Assembly: GCA_963693305.1 (NCBI GenBank)
Contig: OY855915.1
Location: 11,550,840-11,614,839 of the forward strand
Reading direction: 5' to 3'
DNA: 64,000 nucleotides
Origin: Meandrina meandrites
Taxonomy: Eukaryota; Cnidaria; Anthozoa; Scleractinia; Meandrinidae
The position numbers were made by a program, and so were the translations under genes. Shown here one piece after another: positions 34,269-45,499 of this stretch; the first letter of the stretch is position 1, and the number at the start of each line of letters is the position of its first letter. The notes below the pieces were generated by a model. That model did no database searches. It saw nothing but the letters and a program-made list of their open reading frames with translations, and was not told where the DNA came from.

Positions 34269-34560
34269 GCGGTGGCCTAATGGTTAGTGCGCTGGACTTC
34301 GGATCGGGCGGTCCGGGTTCGAGCCCTGGCCGGGGCACTGCGTTGTGTTCTTGGGCAAGATACTTTACTCTCATAGTGCCTCTCTCCACCCAGGTGTATA
34401 AATGGGTACCGGCGAATTTACTGCTGGGGGTAACCCTGCGATGGACTAGCGTCCTATCCAGGGGGGATTAGTAATATTCCTAGTCGCTTCACGCTACGGA
34501 AACCGGGATAAGCTCCGGCCTGATGGGCCCCTAGGCTCGTATACAGACTTTACCTTTTTT
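34269..34560 (+). repeat. tRNA-derived SINE, copy B
   Basis: Starts GCGGTGGCCTAATGGTTAG (A box) and has GGGTTCGAGCCCTGGCC (B box). The body contains GGGGCACTGCGTTGTGTTCTT and GTGCCTCTCTCCACCCAGG, and the end is CGTATACAGACTTTACC plus a T run. Same family as 21039-21381 on the other strand. Confidence 0.88.
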
Positions 34561-34975
34561 AAGTTGTCCATAGTTATAAGCCTTGAGCGCCTAAGGGTTC
34601 TTGCGTTGCGACGATTTGGCTGAATAATAAAATTCCATATTTACCTTTGAAGTCCACAGAAGGTTTAAGTTGACGGATATGAGATCCGCTACTCTGAAGT
34701 CTTTTCATTTTTGTCGCATTAATTACATGTTTTTACCTTTATTAAAGAACTCTACACCCATTCCTAGACTTGGTAACAAGCCTGCCGCCAAACCGGAAAC
34801 GAAAAGCGAACGACTTTGAGAAAGTCTAAACCATTCTATGATACTAAAAAGAACTAAATAGCCGCACATGTTTTCTTTTTACATGTTTCCAGTATTAGAA
34901 CTGTTGCACCAGTGGAGCAAACACGTTGATCTCTTTAGTCATTAAACTTCATAAGTTGTTAACATATTTTCATAG

Positions 34976-35090
34976 ATTTCAAATGGATCAGTGAACTATT
35001 TTTATCCAACCCAATACGAAGCACGATATGTACGATTCACAGTGAAAAAGCTAACAGGAAGAGCTTGTATGAGAGTTGGAATATTACAAG
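34976..35090 (+). CDS. Discoidin domain 4, C-terminal-half exon
   Basis: After catag, phase 0. Reads ISNGSVNYFYPTQYEARYVR, FTVKKLTGRACMRVGILQ, the usual discoidin ending with A-R-Y-V-R-F and C-M-R-V-x-I/L. The final 'YGC' is replaced by ILQ, so the normal terminal disulfide is absent, consistent with the missing opening cysteine in 33203-33516. Donor at 35091, phase 1. Confidence 0.82.
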
Positions 35091-35628
35091 GTTAGTTCAA
35101 TACCTTAGTATTCTTAAAAGCTGCTGACATACGAAAGGACGTTTAGCTTTAAGCTGCAGAGACAAAAATCAATACAAGAAAATGTAGCAGGGTCATTTGG
35201 CAGCGTCACCTTCCGTTGTGCGAAGTGTCGCTGCAAAAGGATTCTGCCTTATTTCCTATCCATGTGTGAACATGTTGTGAATCTGTCCTTGCTCCTGTAA
35301 CGAGTATCTTAAAAGTTCCTTTTTTGGGGCAAATTTTCCTTAACGCTCCGGAAGAATTTTGATTGTTATTTTCCTATCAGAGGTTATCACGTCAGGCCAC
35401 CGCCATTAAGAAATATCATGTTGCTAAGCAACGTACCTGCTGAACCTCCCGTGTATACCTCTACTTATGCGATTCATGTGTAAGCTGTTTTTTGAGCCAA
35501 AAGAATCCTAAAACACGTGGAAGATACGCCCATAGTTTCAATCTTGTAAGAAGCTATAACTTGATTCTTTGCCAATTTCATTTTAATTTAACAAATTAAT
35601 TCGCATACTAACGAGCAGCAGTCGGGGA

Positions 35629-35696
35629 AAAAAAAGATCAAGGCTTGAACACAATTCGAAACCGTGAACTCCGCGAATACCGAGCCATTCGATGTA
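35629..35696 (-). repeat. Degenerate tRNA-like repeat fragment
   Basis: Minus strand holds a decayed copy of the tRNA-like module at 61911-61982: TCGCGGAGTTCACGG and TTCGAATTGTGTTCAAGCC match its T-arm region with many changes. Confidence 0.55.
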
Positions 35697-35844
35697 CATC
35701 ATTTACATATTGCTTTTTTATAAAATAAAGGTAAAAAAACGGTGCTAACACAATTCTAATATGAATAAAAGGATAAAATGCTTGCTCTAAAAATGCTGAA
35801 ATTATTTCTGTTTGTCTGAGTGTTTGTACGTTTTTTTATAACAG

Positions 35845-36207
35845 AATACTGCCTTCCTGGCTGGGAGTACTTTCAAGGTTCTTGTTATTTTTTCTCGTCT
35901 TCTTCCAAGTCCTGGAGTGACTCCCAAGCTTCCTGCCAACAGTCAAACTTGCTCAACATAGGATCTAAGCAAGAAAATGATTTCATTAACGCTCATATAA
36001 CCAGCGAGAGCTGGATAGGTCTTAGAGAAGTTGCAGATAACAAGATGAACTGGACCGACGATAGCACCGAACCTGTTTATATAAACTGGCAGGCCGGAGA
36101 ACCTGTTTATGAAGATGGCCGAGACGATTGCACCTCTTTTTCATTGAGTTCTGGGACTTGGCATACAAATAGGTGTGACGTGGTGTTGAATTTTATTTGC
36201 GAAAAAG
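35845..36207 (+). CDS. C-type lectin domain 1
   Basis: A full single-exon C-type lectin-like domain (about 121 residues). It reads YCLPGWEYFQGSCYFFSSSS, then CQQSNLLNIGSKQENDFINA, SWIGLREVADNKMNWTDDS and ends CDVVLNFICEKG. The four framework cysteines are present. The sugar-contacting calcium motif is altered: the EPN/QPD position reads EPV and the WND position reads WHT, so calcium-dependent sugar binding is doubtful. The exon has phase 1 at both ends (acceptor ataacag at 35844, donor at 36208). Compare the canonical domain at 47646-48017. Confidence 0.92.
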
Positions 36208-36746
36208 GTAAGGTAACTTTTACCGTTATCTTCTAAGACGGCTGACGTCAATATCAATGTGATCGATCCGCCGCGTTAGTTTTATTAAACAACCCTTTCC
36301 CTGCCTTTTTTGGTCAAGGCTGCTGAAGGAAGCGCTGAAAAATGCTAATCACAGTGATCTTTAATGAGAAAATATAACTCTTATGCAGCTTCGTAAAGAT
36401 TAGGAGTAATACACCAAACCGACGATATCTTCGGTTTGGGGACTCATGCAGGAAACCAGGGGACTATCTGCAACTCAAGAAGACGGTCCAGAAGGGGGGA
36501 AGGAGTACGAATCCTATTTCCTAGCCGAATTTTACCAACCTATCTTTTGCCCAAATTACAGCCCCAGTCTCATTTTTATTTTTTGATTCCCAGTCCCACC
36601 AAATCTCATTCTTCCAGTAAAAAATGGGCAATTTTCAGTTTCCACCTTCAGGCCCCTCAAAGCTGGACATTTCATAGCATTATTGGTGCAAACGAACGTG
36701 TACGTATTTGACAGGAGCTAACTCTGTACATCTTCACTGTTCGCAG

Positions 36747-37024
36747 TACTTGCCATTCATGACGTCAGTCAATGGTCGTCTTCCAGCTGGAAATGTATGA
36801 CTAAACCGGAACTCGCTCGGCTGCACGAAGGCGGTAGCTGCCACGCCTCATGGTGTGGCCGCGTCGGAGACTGGCTACAGATAGACCTGGGTGGAGAATT
36901 TCGCGTTAACAGCATATATACGCAGGGTGCGAAAGACAATTATGGCTTTGTAAAGGTGTACACATTGAGTTATCAGACGTCAGGTGGTACCTGGGAGGAT
37001 TACAAAGAGAATGGAGTCCTCAAG
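36747..37024 (+). CDS. Discoidin domain 5, N-terminal-half exon
   Basis: After ttcgcag, phase 1. Reads VSQWSSSSWKCMTKPELARL, ASWCGRVGDWLQIDLGGEFR, VNSIYTQGAKDNYGFVKVYT and TWEDYKENGVLK. D-W-L-Q-I-D-L-G and the T-Q-G-x-x-D strand are discoidin features. The donor gtatta at 37025 in phase 0 is weak. The partner exon is 45361-45499, beyond an 8.3 kb intron full of transposon remains. Confidence 0.83.
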
Positions 37025-37740
37025 GTATTATAGAAAGGCAATTAATGATTAAAAAACAATGCGGCTCTGGAATGAGTGGATTGTAAATAGATAGGAAAAT
37101 ACAAAGAGCCCTCTGATAAAGAATATTGTGAAATTGGCTTTTTTTCGAATGAGGAGTCCATGGCAAAATGTTCCTCTACTTCCGTTTAAAATAGGCAAGC
37201 CATCGTTACGTGAATCGACATTCAAAATCAGAGGTGGTTCCCTGAAGCTCTTGAGTCAGAATCCCAAGGCCTTTGACTTCTTGGAGACAAGTCCATTCTC
37301 GTTCCATTGTCACGAGGCAATGCAATGGAGCTCGTAAGTCCAGGAGCTCTAAATCTTCAGCTTTTTTTAAGACCCTCTGTAATCAAAACTGAGTTCAAAT
37401 TTCCGTCAAGTAAACAGCCAAATTGCAAAATTCCCATTGTGCCATATGTTCAATTTTTTAAAACTCTGATATATCTCGCAAGGAGCTTGCATTTTCAAAA
37501 AATCTACCCACTTTTTTCCTGTACAAACTACCTCTTCTTTTACATTTCCCAAACTTTTTCCACGGTTTATTTTACTGCCTTCGAGAGCATCAAAGTGCTC
37601 TAGATTTTGAAGTTTGGTTCTATTTTACCTAAACGTTTGTTGGTTTATTTTTCACTCATTTTAAGTTCTTTCGGCTGTTCCGATATTTGTAAAGGAACGC
37701 TCCCCTAGGATCGAGTGTTCCTCATTTTTGTGTTCCTATT

Positions 37741-38335
37741 AACCTTAAGAGGACCAGCTTTTTACAGAGTAGGAACATAGTGTTCCCAAATTGATAAATT
37801 AAGACTGTTTTGTTCCGAGTTCCTATTTGTGCATGGAACATGTTGTTCCTAAGTTGATAAATTAGGACTGTTTTGTTCCGAGTTCCTATTTGTGCATGGA
37901 CACATTGTTCCCAACTTAATAAATTAGGACTGTTTTGTTCCGAGTTCCTATTTGTGCATGGAACATGTTGTTCCTAACTTGATAAATTAGGACTGTTTTG
38001 TTCAGAGGTCCTATTTGTGCATGGAACACATTGTTCCCAACTTAATAAATTAGGACTGTTTTGTTCCGAGTTCCTATTTGTGCATGGAACACGTTGTTTC
38101 GAAATTAATAAAGAAACACTGTTTTATTCCGATTTTGCTATCTGTGAATGGAACATATTGTTCCGAAATTGGTCATAAGGAACAAGTTTGTTCCGATTTT
38201 ATATCTGTTAATGGAACATTTTGTTCCAAAAGTGGTATTTCGGACTTTTTTTGTTCCGTGGTCCCATTTGCGTATGGAACATAATGTTCCCAAATTGATC
38301 GGTCAGGATTATTGTAAGGACTGTTTTGTTCCGAT
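37741..38335. repeat. 63-bp satellite with GGAACA-N3-TGTTCC palindromes
   Basis: Nine units with period 62-64 bp. Each has the palindrome GGAACA-NNN-TGTTCC, starting at 37772, 37835, 37898 (imperfect), 37960, 38023, 38086 (one mismatch), 38150, 38213 and 38276. Between them lie TTGTTCCGAGTTCCTATTTG and TTAATAAATTAGGACTG. Units to the right are more diverged, but the palindrome stays. Confidence 0.92.
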
Positions 38336-38514
38336 TTATCTATCCGCGTACAAACCTGCTTGGGCAAGTTTCAGTTGTATCTCACTGTCATGAATTTTAC
38401 TCAATAGTAATGAGCGTGGGCAAGTAAGGGCATGTTTTGGCAAGTTGAAACGTCCTTTGTTTCGGCTAAGATTTAAAGGCGATTGCGTCAGCCACATGTT
38501 GTTTTAAGGGGAAA

Positions 38515-40145
38515 ATGAGCAAGAAGTGCAACGTCAATTGGTCAGATGTCCAAGGAGCATCACCCAAACCAAAGCGGCTTCACTTGGAGAAGGATGAAGT
38601 AGACAGCTTGTACCATTGCCCGATACAAGAGTGTGAACATGATGGATTTCAAAGTCAGAGAGGCTGTAGAAAACACGTTAGCACTAAGCACAGTTGGTTC
38701 TTTTATTTTGACGAAAGGCCCGATTCTAAACAAGTAACTAAGTCGCTGACGATTGGAAGAAATGAAGATGAGACAAGCGAAACCTCAAAGCACAACGTGA
38801 AGTTAATTTCTTCATTTCCATTATCGTGTAACATTGGCGAAGTATTCACGAAATGGTTGACAGGAAGTGCTGGCGGTTGCAAGAAAGATCGTGCAGCTCA
38901 ACAGATAGTGAGAAGGTGCTTCAAATTTCTTAGATTTTGCTGTGAAGACGAGGAAGAGTTAACGTTTGAAGTGGTCGACTTAATAGTTTGTGTTCTCCAA
39001 ATCTGTTGTTCAAGTTTATCGACTACCTACAAGACGAATGGAAGCTCGGCCATGGTGGGCGTTTGGGCTACATAGATGCTATTTCTGAACTGATCGACTT
39101 CCGAAAACTTCATGGCGCGTCAGAGGCAGTTTTAGGAAAGTTCTCTACGACAGAGGTATGCCTCAAGAGAGCCCGCAAAACAGTCGCAACGATGATAAGA
39201 TTGCAGACATTGAGACACTGGAAGCAAGATGGCACTGGGCAACAATGCAGGAGTTACGAAAATACGGTGAAAATGTGCAAAACCACTCCAGCCCAAGTTA
39301 ACCCCTCAGACCTAACATTTGCCACGAAATTTGTAGCCACGTATCTGTTCATCAAGGTGAAGGGATCACGGCCCATGACTTACCAATGTTTGACGGTGGA
39401 CATGATTGCCACAGCTAAGGAAAACGGTGGATTCATCGATCAGAAAACGTTCAAGACGGCTGGAAAATATGGCTTCGATTCTTTGATTCTGACCGACACA
39501 AACATGCACGTTCTTAACGGCTACATCTCGAACGTTAGACCGTTGCTTAAACCCCAGTGTGATTTCGTTCTCGTCACCAGAAATGGAGGTCAGCATGGCA
39601 AATTGGGCGAAACTATGAGCAAACTGGTTTTTGATGCAACTGGAAAATACATTCATCCCACACGTTATCGCCAGATCGTCGAAACGCAAAGCCTCAATCA
39701 GCTCACTAGCGAAGAGCAAAGGTTTTTGTCTGAGGACCAGAAACACAGTTCTGCCGTTGCTTAAGTTCACTATCAAAAGCAACGATCGCGAGAAGTTGCC
39801 CTGAAGGGTCACGAGTGTCTTCAAAAACTTCAGGGTTCCAAGGTAGACGATGACGTACACGCAAGACTTGGCGGTTTAACGTCCAGCTCTGGGCCTTCAG
39901 TTGAAACAGCTCAGCCTAACGACAGCTTGACCCCCATAAAGGACGCCCTGCCTAGAAGAAACTTGTACCTTCAGAGGAAAACTCGTCATGTTTTTTAAGA
40001 GGATGATTTTCTAAAGGAAGGGATAACTAAGCACGGGTTTGGACAGTGGACGGCTATTAGGAGAGATTTCGATTTCGCATTTCAGGACGGACGAACGGCG
40101 GACTCTCTCAAGAAAAGGGCCGGAATGAAAACGTCGCTAGTTTGA
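38515..40145 (+). pseudogene. Tyrosine-recombinase-like element gene with SANT/Myb-like end, decayed
   Basis: Starts at ATG 38515. The N-terminus has a C2H2-like finger (YHCPIQECEHDGFQSQRGCRKH). Frame +1 shifts to frame +3 near 38985. The middle part reads KVKGSRPMTYQ (candidate first catalytic Arg), HPTRYRQIVET (an H-x-x-R box), QKHSSAVA and then HYQK across a TAA at 39762-39764. R, HxxR, H, Y in that order is the tyrosine-recombinase pattern. After a second TAA at 39996-39998 comes a SANT/Myb-like segment (EDDFLKEGITKHGFGQWTAI, RTADSLKKRAG), ending at TGA 40143-40145. The overall layout resembles Crypton-like elements, but the family name is inferred from motifs. The proposed catalytic Tyr lies just past the first stop, so this copy is dead. 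Confidence 0.68.
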
Positions 40146-41113
40146 AAAAGAGACTGGAAAAGTGTGGACACTGACTTTCAATGCAAAGGATGGGTGTAAG
40201 CAGAGTTTGTTGTACACAAAAGAGGCAAAAATAAATTGCTTTATTGTAAATTCATCTCGAGATGACAGCATAAGTCAACCAAAAAAGTCATTAATATTAA
40301 ATTATGGAAGTAGGTAATACACTCTTTGAATATCACTCTTTCTATTCGATGGCCTGAGTTTACAGTGCTTCCAAAGATTACAAACTTTTGTTTATAATCA
40401 ATTGATATCGGGTGCAGGGTCCACATTATTACTACACGTGTGAACGAATACCAACGCTAATTTCTCTTTCTTTCTTTTTGAATGTAGAGTTCTTTAGGAA
40501 CATTAATATTCACCGGACTATTGCATTTGCAAATTTAAACACAGCACTAGAAGAAAACGTTCAATCTACGCTTGCGACAGGAAAATAGCAGTTATTGCTT
40601 CCTTGCCTGACTCTGGGCACGCGGTCTCTTTGTTGACTTTGCTGGCTTGCACCCCATCACTGGAGACAATGGACAGGGACTTTCAAAGTCGCTGCGCGGG
40701 ATGTAGGTGGGGGTCTTTAGCGGAATCAGCCAACCGTCTTCTTGGTCGTCTTCGTCTGAGCTCCTGCTTCTGGCAGGCAGATTTGCTGGACGCTGGCTGG
40801 GTGGGAAGACTCTCACTGGCAGCGAAGAGAACAGGTCTCATATCAAATTCACGCAGAGCAGTCTACCAGCTCGTTGCAAAGGCAGAACCTCTTGCGTTCT
40901 GCGAGGGCAGCCGGTAGTTTCAACGTTCCGTGACGCTCGTGATAACAGCGCAAATTTTCGCAATTGATTTCCAGGCGACTTTGCATCACTCTTCGTTCTT
41001 CTTCGTCTCTTGGATCTTCCATTCTTTCGCTTTGCTCAGCCATTTCCTTCTCCATAGTTAAAAGCCACGGCTTCCCAAATGCTGTCCTGATCTTTTCGTT
41101 TTCGTTATGGTCG

Positions 41114-41178
41114 TGCGGGAGCAACGACACGTGCTCCACCGACACTGCGGGAGCAACGACACGTGCTCCACCGACACA
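41114..41178. repeat. Two-copy 32-bp tandem repeat
   Basis: TGCGGGAGCAACGACACGTG...CCGACAC occurs at 41114 and again at 41146, inside the minus-strand helicase-like relic. Confidence 0.85.
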
Positions 41179-42499
41179 CCCCTCGTTTGTAAGAAGTGTT
41201 GCCTCTTCTTATGGCACGTTTCTTCAACCCTTTTCTCCCTATCCTTTTCAGTGACAGTTGACGGTGACGTAGAGAGCCAGGTGAGCATTGTGCCAGACTA
41301 GCTTCCAACGTCGCCAGGGTCTCGTCTTCATCGGAATCACCGACATCTTCAATGGCGTCCTCTTCAGAGGTTTCTTCTCGGGATTGCGGTTCTGTCAGAA
41401 GGCCGCCGCTCTGTTCTCGACTACATTCGCCTTGGGCGCTTTCGTCGACTTCTTCCCCTATTAAAGAAACGCTCAAAATGTTGCGCAACTCCTCCTCAGG
41501 CATACTGGCCTGACTGCTCGGGCTGTCTCCTACGATATTGTGCGCCCACACAATGCAATCCATAGCATGTTGTCTCAGCTACTTGTTTGCTTCTGGTTCG
41601 ACACGAGAAAGACTCTTGAAGTGGTACTTACGCAGGCGTTTGTCCATATATAGCTTCATTGTGAGCGCACCAAAATCCATTTCCACCTGGCAAGTTATTT
41701 ACACGGTCGCAGTGCCATGGAAACCTGGAGCCTTTTTCCACTTCGCGTCCTGCGACGTGAAGCCCCCTTCACATATGATTTTTCAGTCATCTATGTCGAG
41801 CAGTGTGGCATATGCCTCGTCGAGGAGGATAACCTCTGTCAGGTTGTCGATCATGGCCTTGTTGAAACTCTTTTGCTTCGTGACGCGAGCAATTCGGCTT
41901 AGAGGAATGATCTGAAAAACAGGTGAAAAGAGGCTGGTTTTTCCGCTGTCAGCTGAGCCAATGGCACACGGCACAGACTGTTTGTGGTCTTTGGGACGGA
42001 ACAACGTCAGGAAATCTGCACAGAACTGCCGAATTTCATCTTCTGTTAGGCTGTTCCTTAGGATTGCCTCAAAATATCTTGGCTCCGGGTCCTTGAGTCG
42101 GTCGTAATCCACAAACGCGCGTGGAGTTATGCACGTGAGACCCTTCTGTTGAAAAGAGCCAAAACAAAAGCACATCAGACATTGCTACAGATTGTTAAGA
42201 TTTGGTTTGAAAATTTGATTTATCTTCTTAATTGAATGTTAAAACAGTCGAGTGTATTCTTCTCACCTGAGATTCTGAGATAATCCATTGGACGAACGAC
42301 CCAGAGGAAAAGCTCCAAAACTACCCGTCTTGTACTTCGATCAGGTCTCTGTCAATCTTAATTTGGCGTATGGAAGAGCTTTCTGGCTCGCTTAGTATGG
42401 GCAGAACACGTTGAATATGCTGGACCAGACGGTCTTTGAACGCTTTGTTTCCCATTAGGATGTGGTGGAACGTTTTCATGGTACACAGATACTGGAACG

Positions 42500-43030
42500 T
42501 GAACTGCGGGTCAAAGGCTCAGCAAGGCTGCGCGGCGGCAGTTATTTATATTTTCACAGTCGTTCCCACCGTACCTACCGTACTGCCAAAGATCACTTCA
42601 AACGGGTGCATAAATGAGGCCCTTGACATTATCGACAGTATCATTGACAAGCGCTTTAACCAAGAAAGCTTCGGATCTTACGCCCAGGTGGAGACTCTCT
42701 TGGTTAAAGCTGCTAATGGCTTGAAGCATCGTACTGCCAAGATGCTGATACTGGAACGCTACCCGGGCAGCTTAGTGTTTTGTAAGTTATGTTGAAGATA
42801 TTGTGCTTCGACGACATTCTGTCGGCGGTGACGAAGGCTCCAGAACCAAAGACAAAGCTCGTTCAGGTATTCCAATTCTATCTGGAAGCTTCTTGCTGCA
42901 AATCCTGCTACCAACGCTGCTGGCGAACGTTTTTTCTACCCGGTCTCTGAAGACTTGGCTTAGATCCAATATAGAAGACGAAAGGTTTAGCAGACTAAGC
43001 CTTTCTAGGCTCTCGCCGATCGGTCATTAG
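42500..43030 (+). pseudogene. hAT transposase relic (plus strand)
   Basis: Frame +1 at 42610-42780 reads EALDIIDSIIDKRFNQESF, a ZMYM/hAT-like N-terminal segment. At 42888-42990, across a frameshift, NPATNAAGERFF and SLKTWLRSNIEDERFSRL match the conserved hAT C-terminal dimerisation region (PATNA-x-ERxFS...KTWLRS). The middle of the transposase is missing, so this is an internally deleted, dead copy. It sits in the opposite orientation inside the helicase-like relic. Confidence 0.7.
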
Positions 43031-45360
43031 GGCGAAAAAGAAAATTAAGGGTTCGCGCCTTCTCAAGACTCCCCTCAATTTTAATTTGCTCGCCCGCTTT
43101 TTGTCATACTGACTGAGAGCTATAGCAGCCTGGTAGTGTTGGACAGCCACAAGCACAGAGCAGAGACCAATGGGGCCCTAACAGACAGTGTCTGCATAGC
43201 TGACGTCGCACAAGAGTTTGTTTCTCTAGACGAGAATTGCAACAGAATTTTTTGCAACTTTGAAAAGTGAAGAGCTTAGGTAGTTTTCTCAAACATATTT
43301 ACTGTATTTGGTATACCAAGTGAGGGTGTCTACATAATATTTATTGGGGTCGTATATATAATGAGTGCAAATGCATGATAAATGGTGAACCAGTGACCCC
43401 TAATGCCTGTTCGCCTTCGCCAGATTTTTAGCCCTAGCACTTGAAAATGGTATCCGCGGTCCCTGATTTGTATATCGTTACACAGGACTGTTACTGGACA
43501 GGATAGTGGTTTGTGCGGCGGATCTGGTAGTGCTTTCTGCGCTGTACTTTGCAGGTTGTTATCAAATCCAAAGGTGTCTAACACGAGACCAGCTCGGTGT
43601 AATTCCGAAACGGATGCTGCCATCATCGTTTGAAAACTCTCAAGAATGACATGAAGGCGAACGACATTTTCCGTCGCCGCTGACTCTTCGGATTCTTCGT
43701 GGAAGTCAACATGAAGCTCCCCTTGCAGAGCCCTGCCAATCAAAACAAAAGGTTTTGCTTACGTAAGGCAGTGCAATATCTCCCTGATATTACTTTGTGA
43801 AAGTAAACTGCTGAAATCAAACTCGCGATGTTTTGAAAATGAGAAGATAAAAATTGATCAATTATCGATAATCGAATAACAGTTTCTTTGCACCGGGCAA
43901 TGAAGCATGATTACTTTGATTTTTCAATGATGGATAGCATTTCGACCTTTCTGACTATTTATGTTTTTTATTATATATTTACTTTCATTAACGTGCAATT
44001 TAGCAGAAATTCAAAGAATAGAAATTGGTCAAAGTTGTCTACTCACCCGAGGCAATGCTGGTACGATGACTCCACTAGTTGCATTAAGCAGAGGTTTTTG
44101 TGGTCCTAAAACACTTGACACAGCTGATTCAGGTCATGACAGCAGTTTTTCTTTCGTGACGCCCTTGATGCATTATATTCCAAACCGCAACTTGCGACAG
44201 CTCTTTGGATTCTGAGTGCATTAATGACCGAGCCATTGTTTGTTTGGCAAGCCACCCAGTAAGATATGGTTGGGAATGTTTGCTTTCCCGGCGATGAAAG
44301 CTGGGAGGCATTGACGGGCGATTCGTCATTCGATTCGTCACTCTCTCTGGTCTCATGCAATTGTGGCCTTCTTCGCTTCTTGCTGTCCAATGTTGACGTA
44401 CTTATCGCCGAAAAAAAGAAGCAAATTTCCGCCAATTTTGACAAGGTTAAATCGCATTCGTCGCATTTCTCGCATATCCAGTTCCATGCTCTTTCTATTT
44501 CGGCGTCGCTAAGCCGCCAAACGCACTTAAAAGCAATAACCGAACACAGCTTTTCGACCCTCGCAACTCTCTCACACTCCGTTGATGTTAATTAATTCAT
44601 CTCATATACGCTTGATACGCCAAACCCGATAAACACGCCATGTACAGAGTGAAATGTGCCTACTGCATGCTAATGAGTTGTTGCAATGATCTTTCTCTGT
44701 TGTTGGCGTATATACCGGTTTAAGCGTATATAGCGGGTTTGAGTGAATGTGTTAATCAACTCTGACCATATCCGTAATTCTCCTCCTCCTTCTTCTTCTT
44801 CTTGCCAACGCGCAAAATACCGCCAAATGGTGACAAAGGAGCAAACAACGCAAAATAGAGCACTTTTAATGGCCGATAGGGAAAGACGTAAACCTGCCTT
44901 GATTTCATTTGTACAAAGTCTGTAATCTATATCCTTTGTCCTGAGCTAAATATCACCTCCAAGTTAATAAATTTTGTCTTCCTTTTAGCTAAATTCTAAC
45001 AGATTTGAGCTGGTCATAACTCTTGGGTGTATCTTGAAATAAAAAGTTCTAAAAAAATAGTAAGCTAAGTACGATATCAAAATGGTTAGTTTGGCCTTTG
45101 AAAATTAAGCGCCCATATTGGGCATATTGACAGATTACGCAATGGATGACTCAGTGAAACCTTTGATTTTGTATTCACGTTTAGAAACATGATTCAACAT
45201 GTGCCATAACAGTTTTGTTTCGGGCATCGTATATCGCACATAAAAGCAATAATTTAAATCGAATTTCAGAATATGTCTTAGTTTTTGATGGAAGGTCCTC
45301 GAGACTCATTCTGTTTGGAGAAGAAATTCACTGAGACCTGTTTTCTCTTTGTACTTATAG

Positions 45361-45499
45361 GAGTTTTCAGGAAACGATGATAATAAAGTGGTCAAGCAAG
45401 TCCTTTTACCGACGTTCATAGCAAAGTTCGTGAAGTTTTATCCTCAAGAATGCAAAGCATCCGATCGTTGCTGCATGCGTGTAGAAATCAGAGTTTCAG
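45361..45499 (+). CDS. Discoidin domain 5, C-terminal-half exon
   Basis: After acttatag, phase 0. Reads EFSGNDDNKVVKQVLLPTFI, AKFVKFYPQECKASDRCCMR and VEIRVSG. F-x-G-N-x-D and C-M-R-V-E-I are the expected second-half motifs, in the right phase for 36747-37024. Same length (139 nt) as the C-terminal exons of discoidin domains 1 and 2. Donor gtaaga at 45500, phase 1. Confidence 0.83.

Larger units (their letters stand above)
40592..44590 (-). pseudogene. Element gene with superfamily-3-like helicase core, decayed (minus strand)
   Basis: Read on the minus strand from about 44590: a cysteine-containing start (CEKCDECDLTLSKLAEI), an acidic linker, a segment at 43743-43330, MKTFHHILMGNKAFKDRLVQ near 42470, then the ATPase core at 42175-41783. 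That core has a Walker A-like GSADSGKTSLF and a Walker B-like EVILLDEA. It continues as GGFTSQDAKWKKAPGFHG, ITCQ and MDKRLRKYHFKSL, matching the order B, B', C of superfamily-3 helicases. An acidic region and a basic C-terminus (KPAKSTKRPRAQ) end near 40592. In-frame stops (after LDIDD and before ITCQ) and frameshifts show decay. Some gaps may be introns. Whether it came from a DNA transposon or an old viral relative is not decidable here. Confidence 0.55.

Noticed and set aside
37741..38335. Steroid hormone response elements
   Set aside because: The GGAACA-N3-TGTTCC geometry fits, but a satellite beside a decayed mobile-element gene is better explained by the element's own protein, and no receptor evidence exists in the window.
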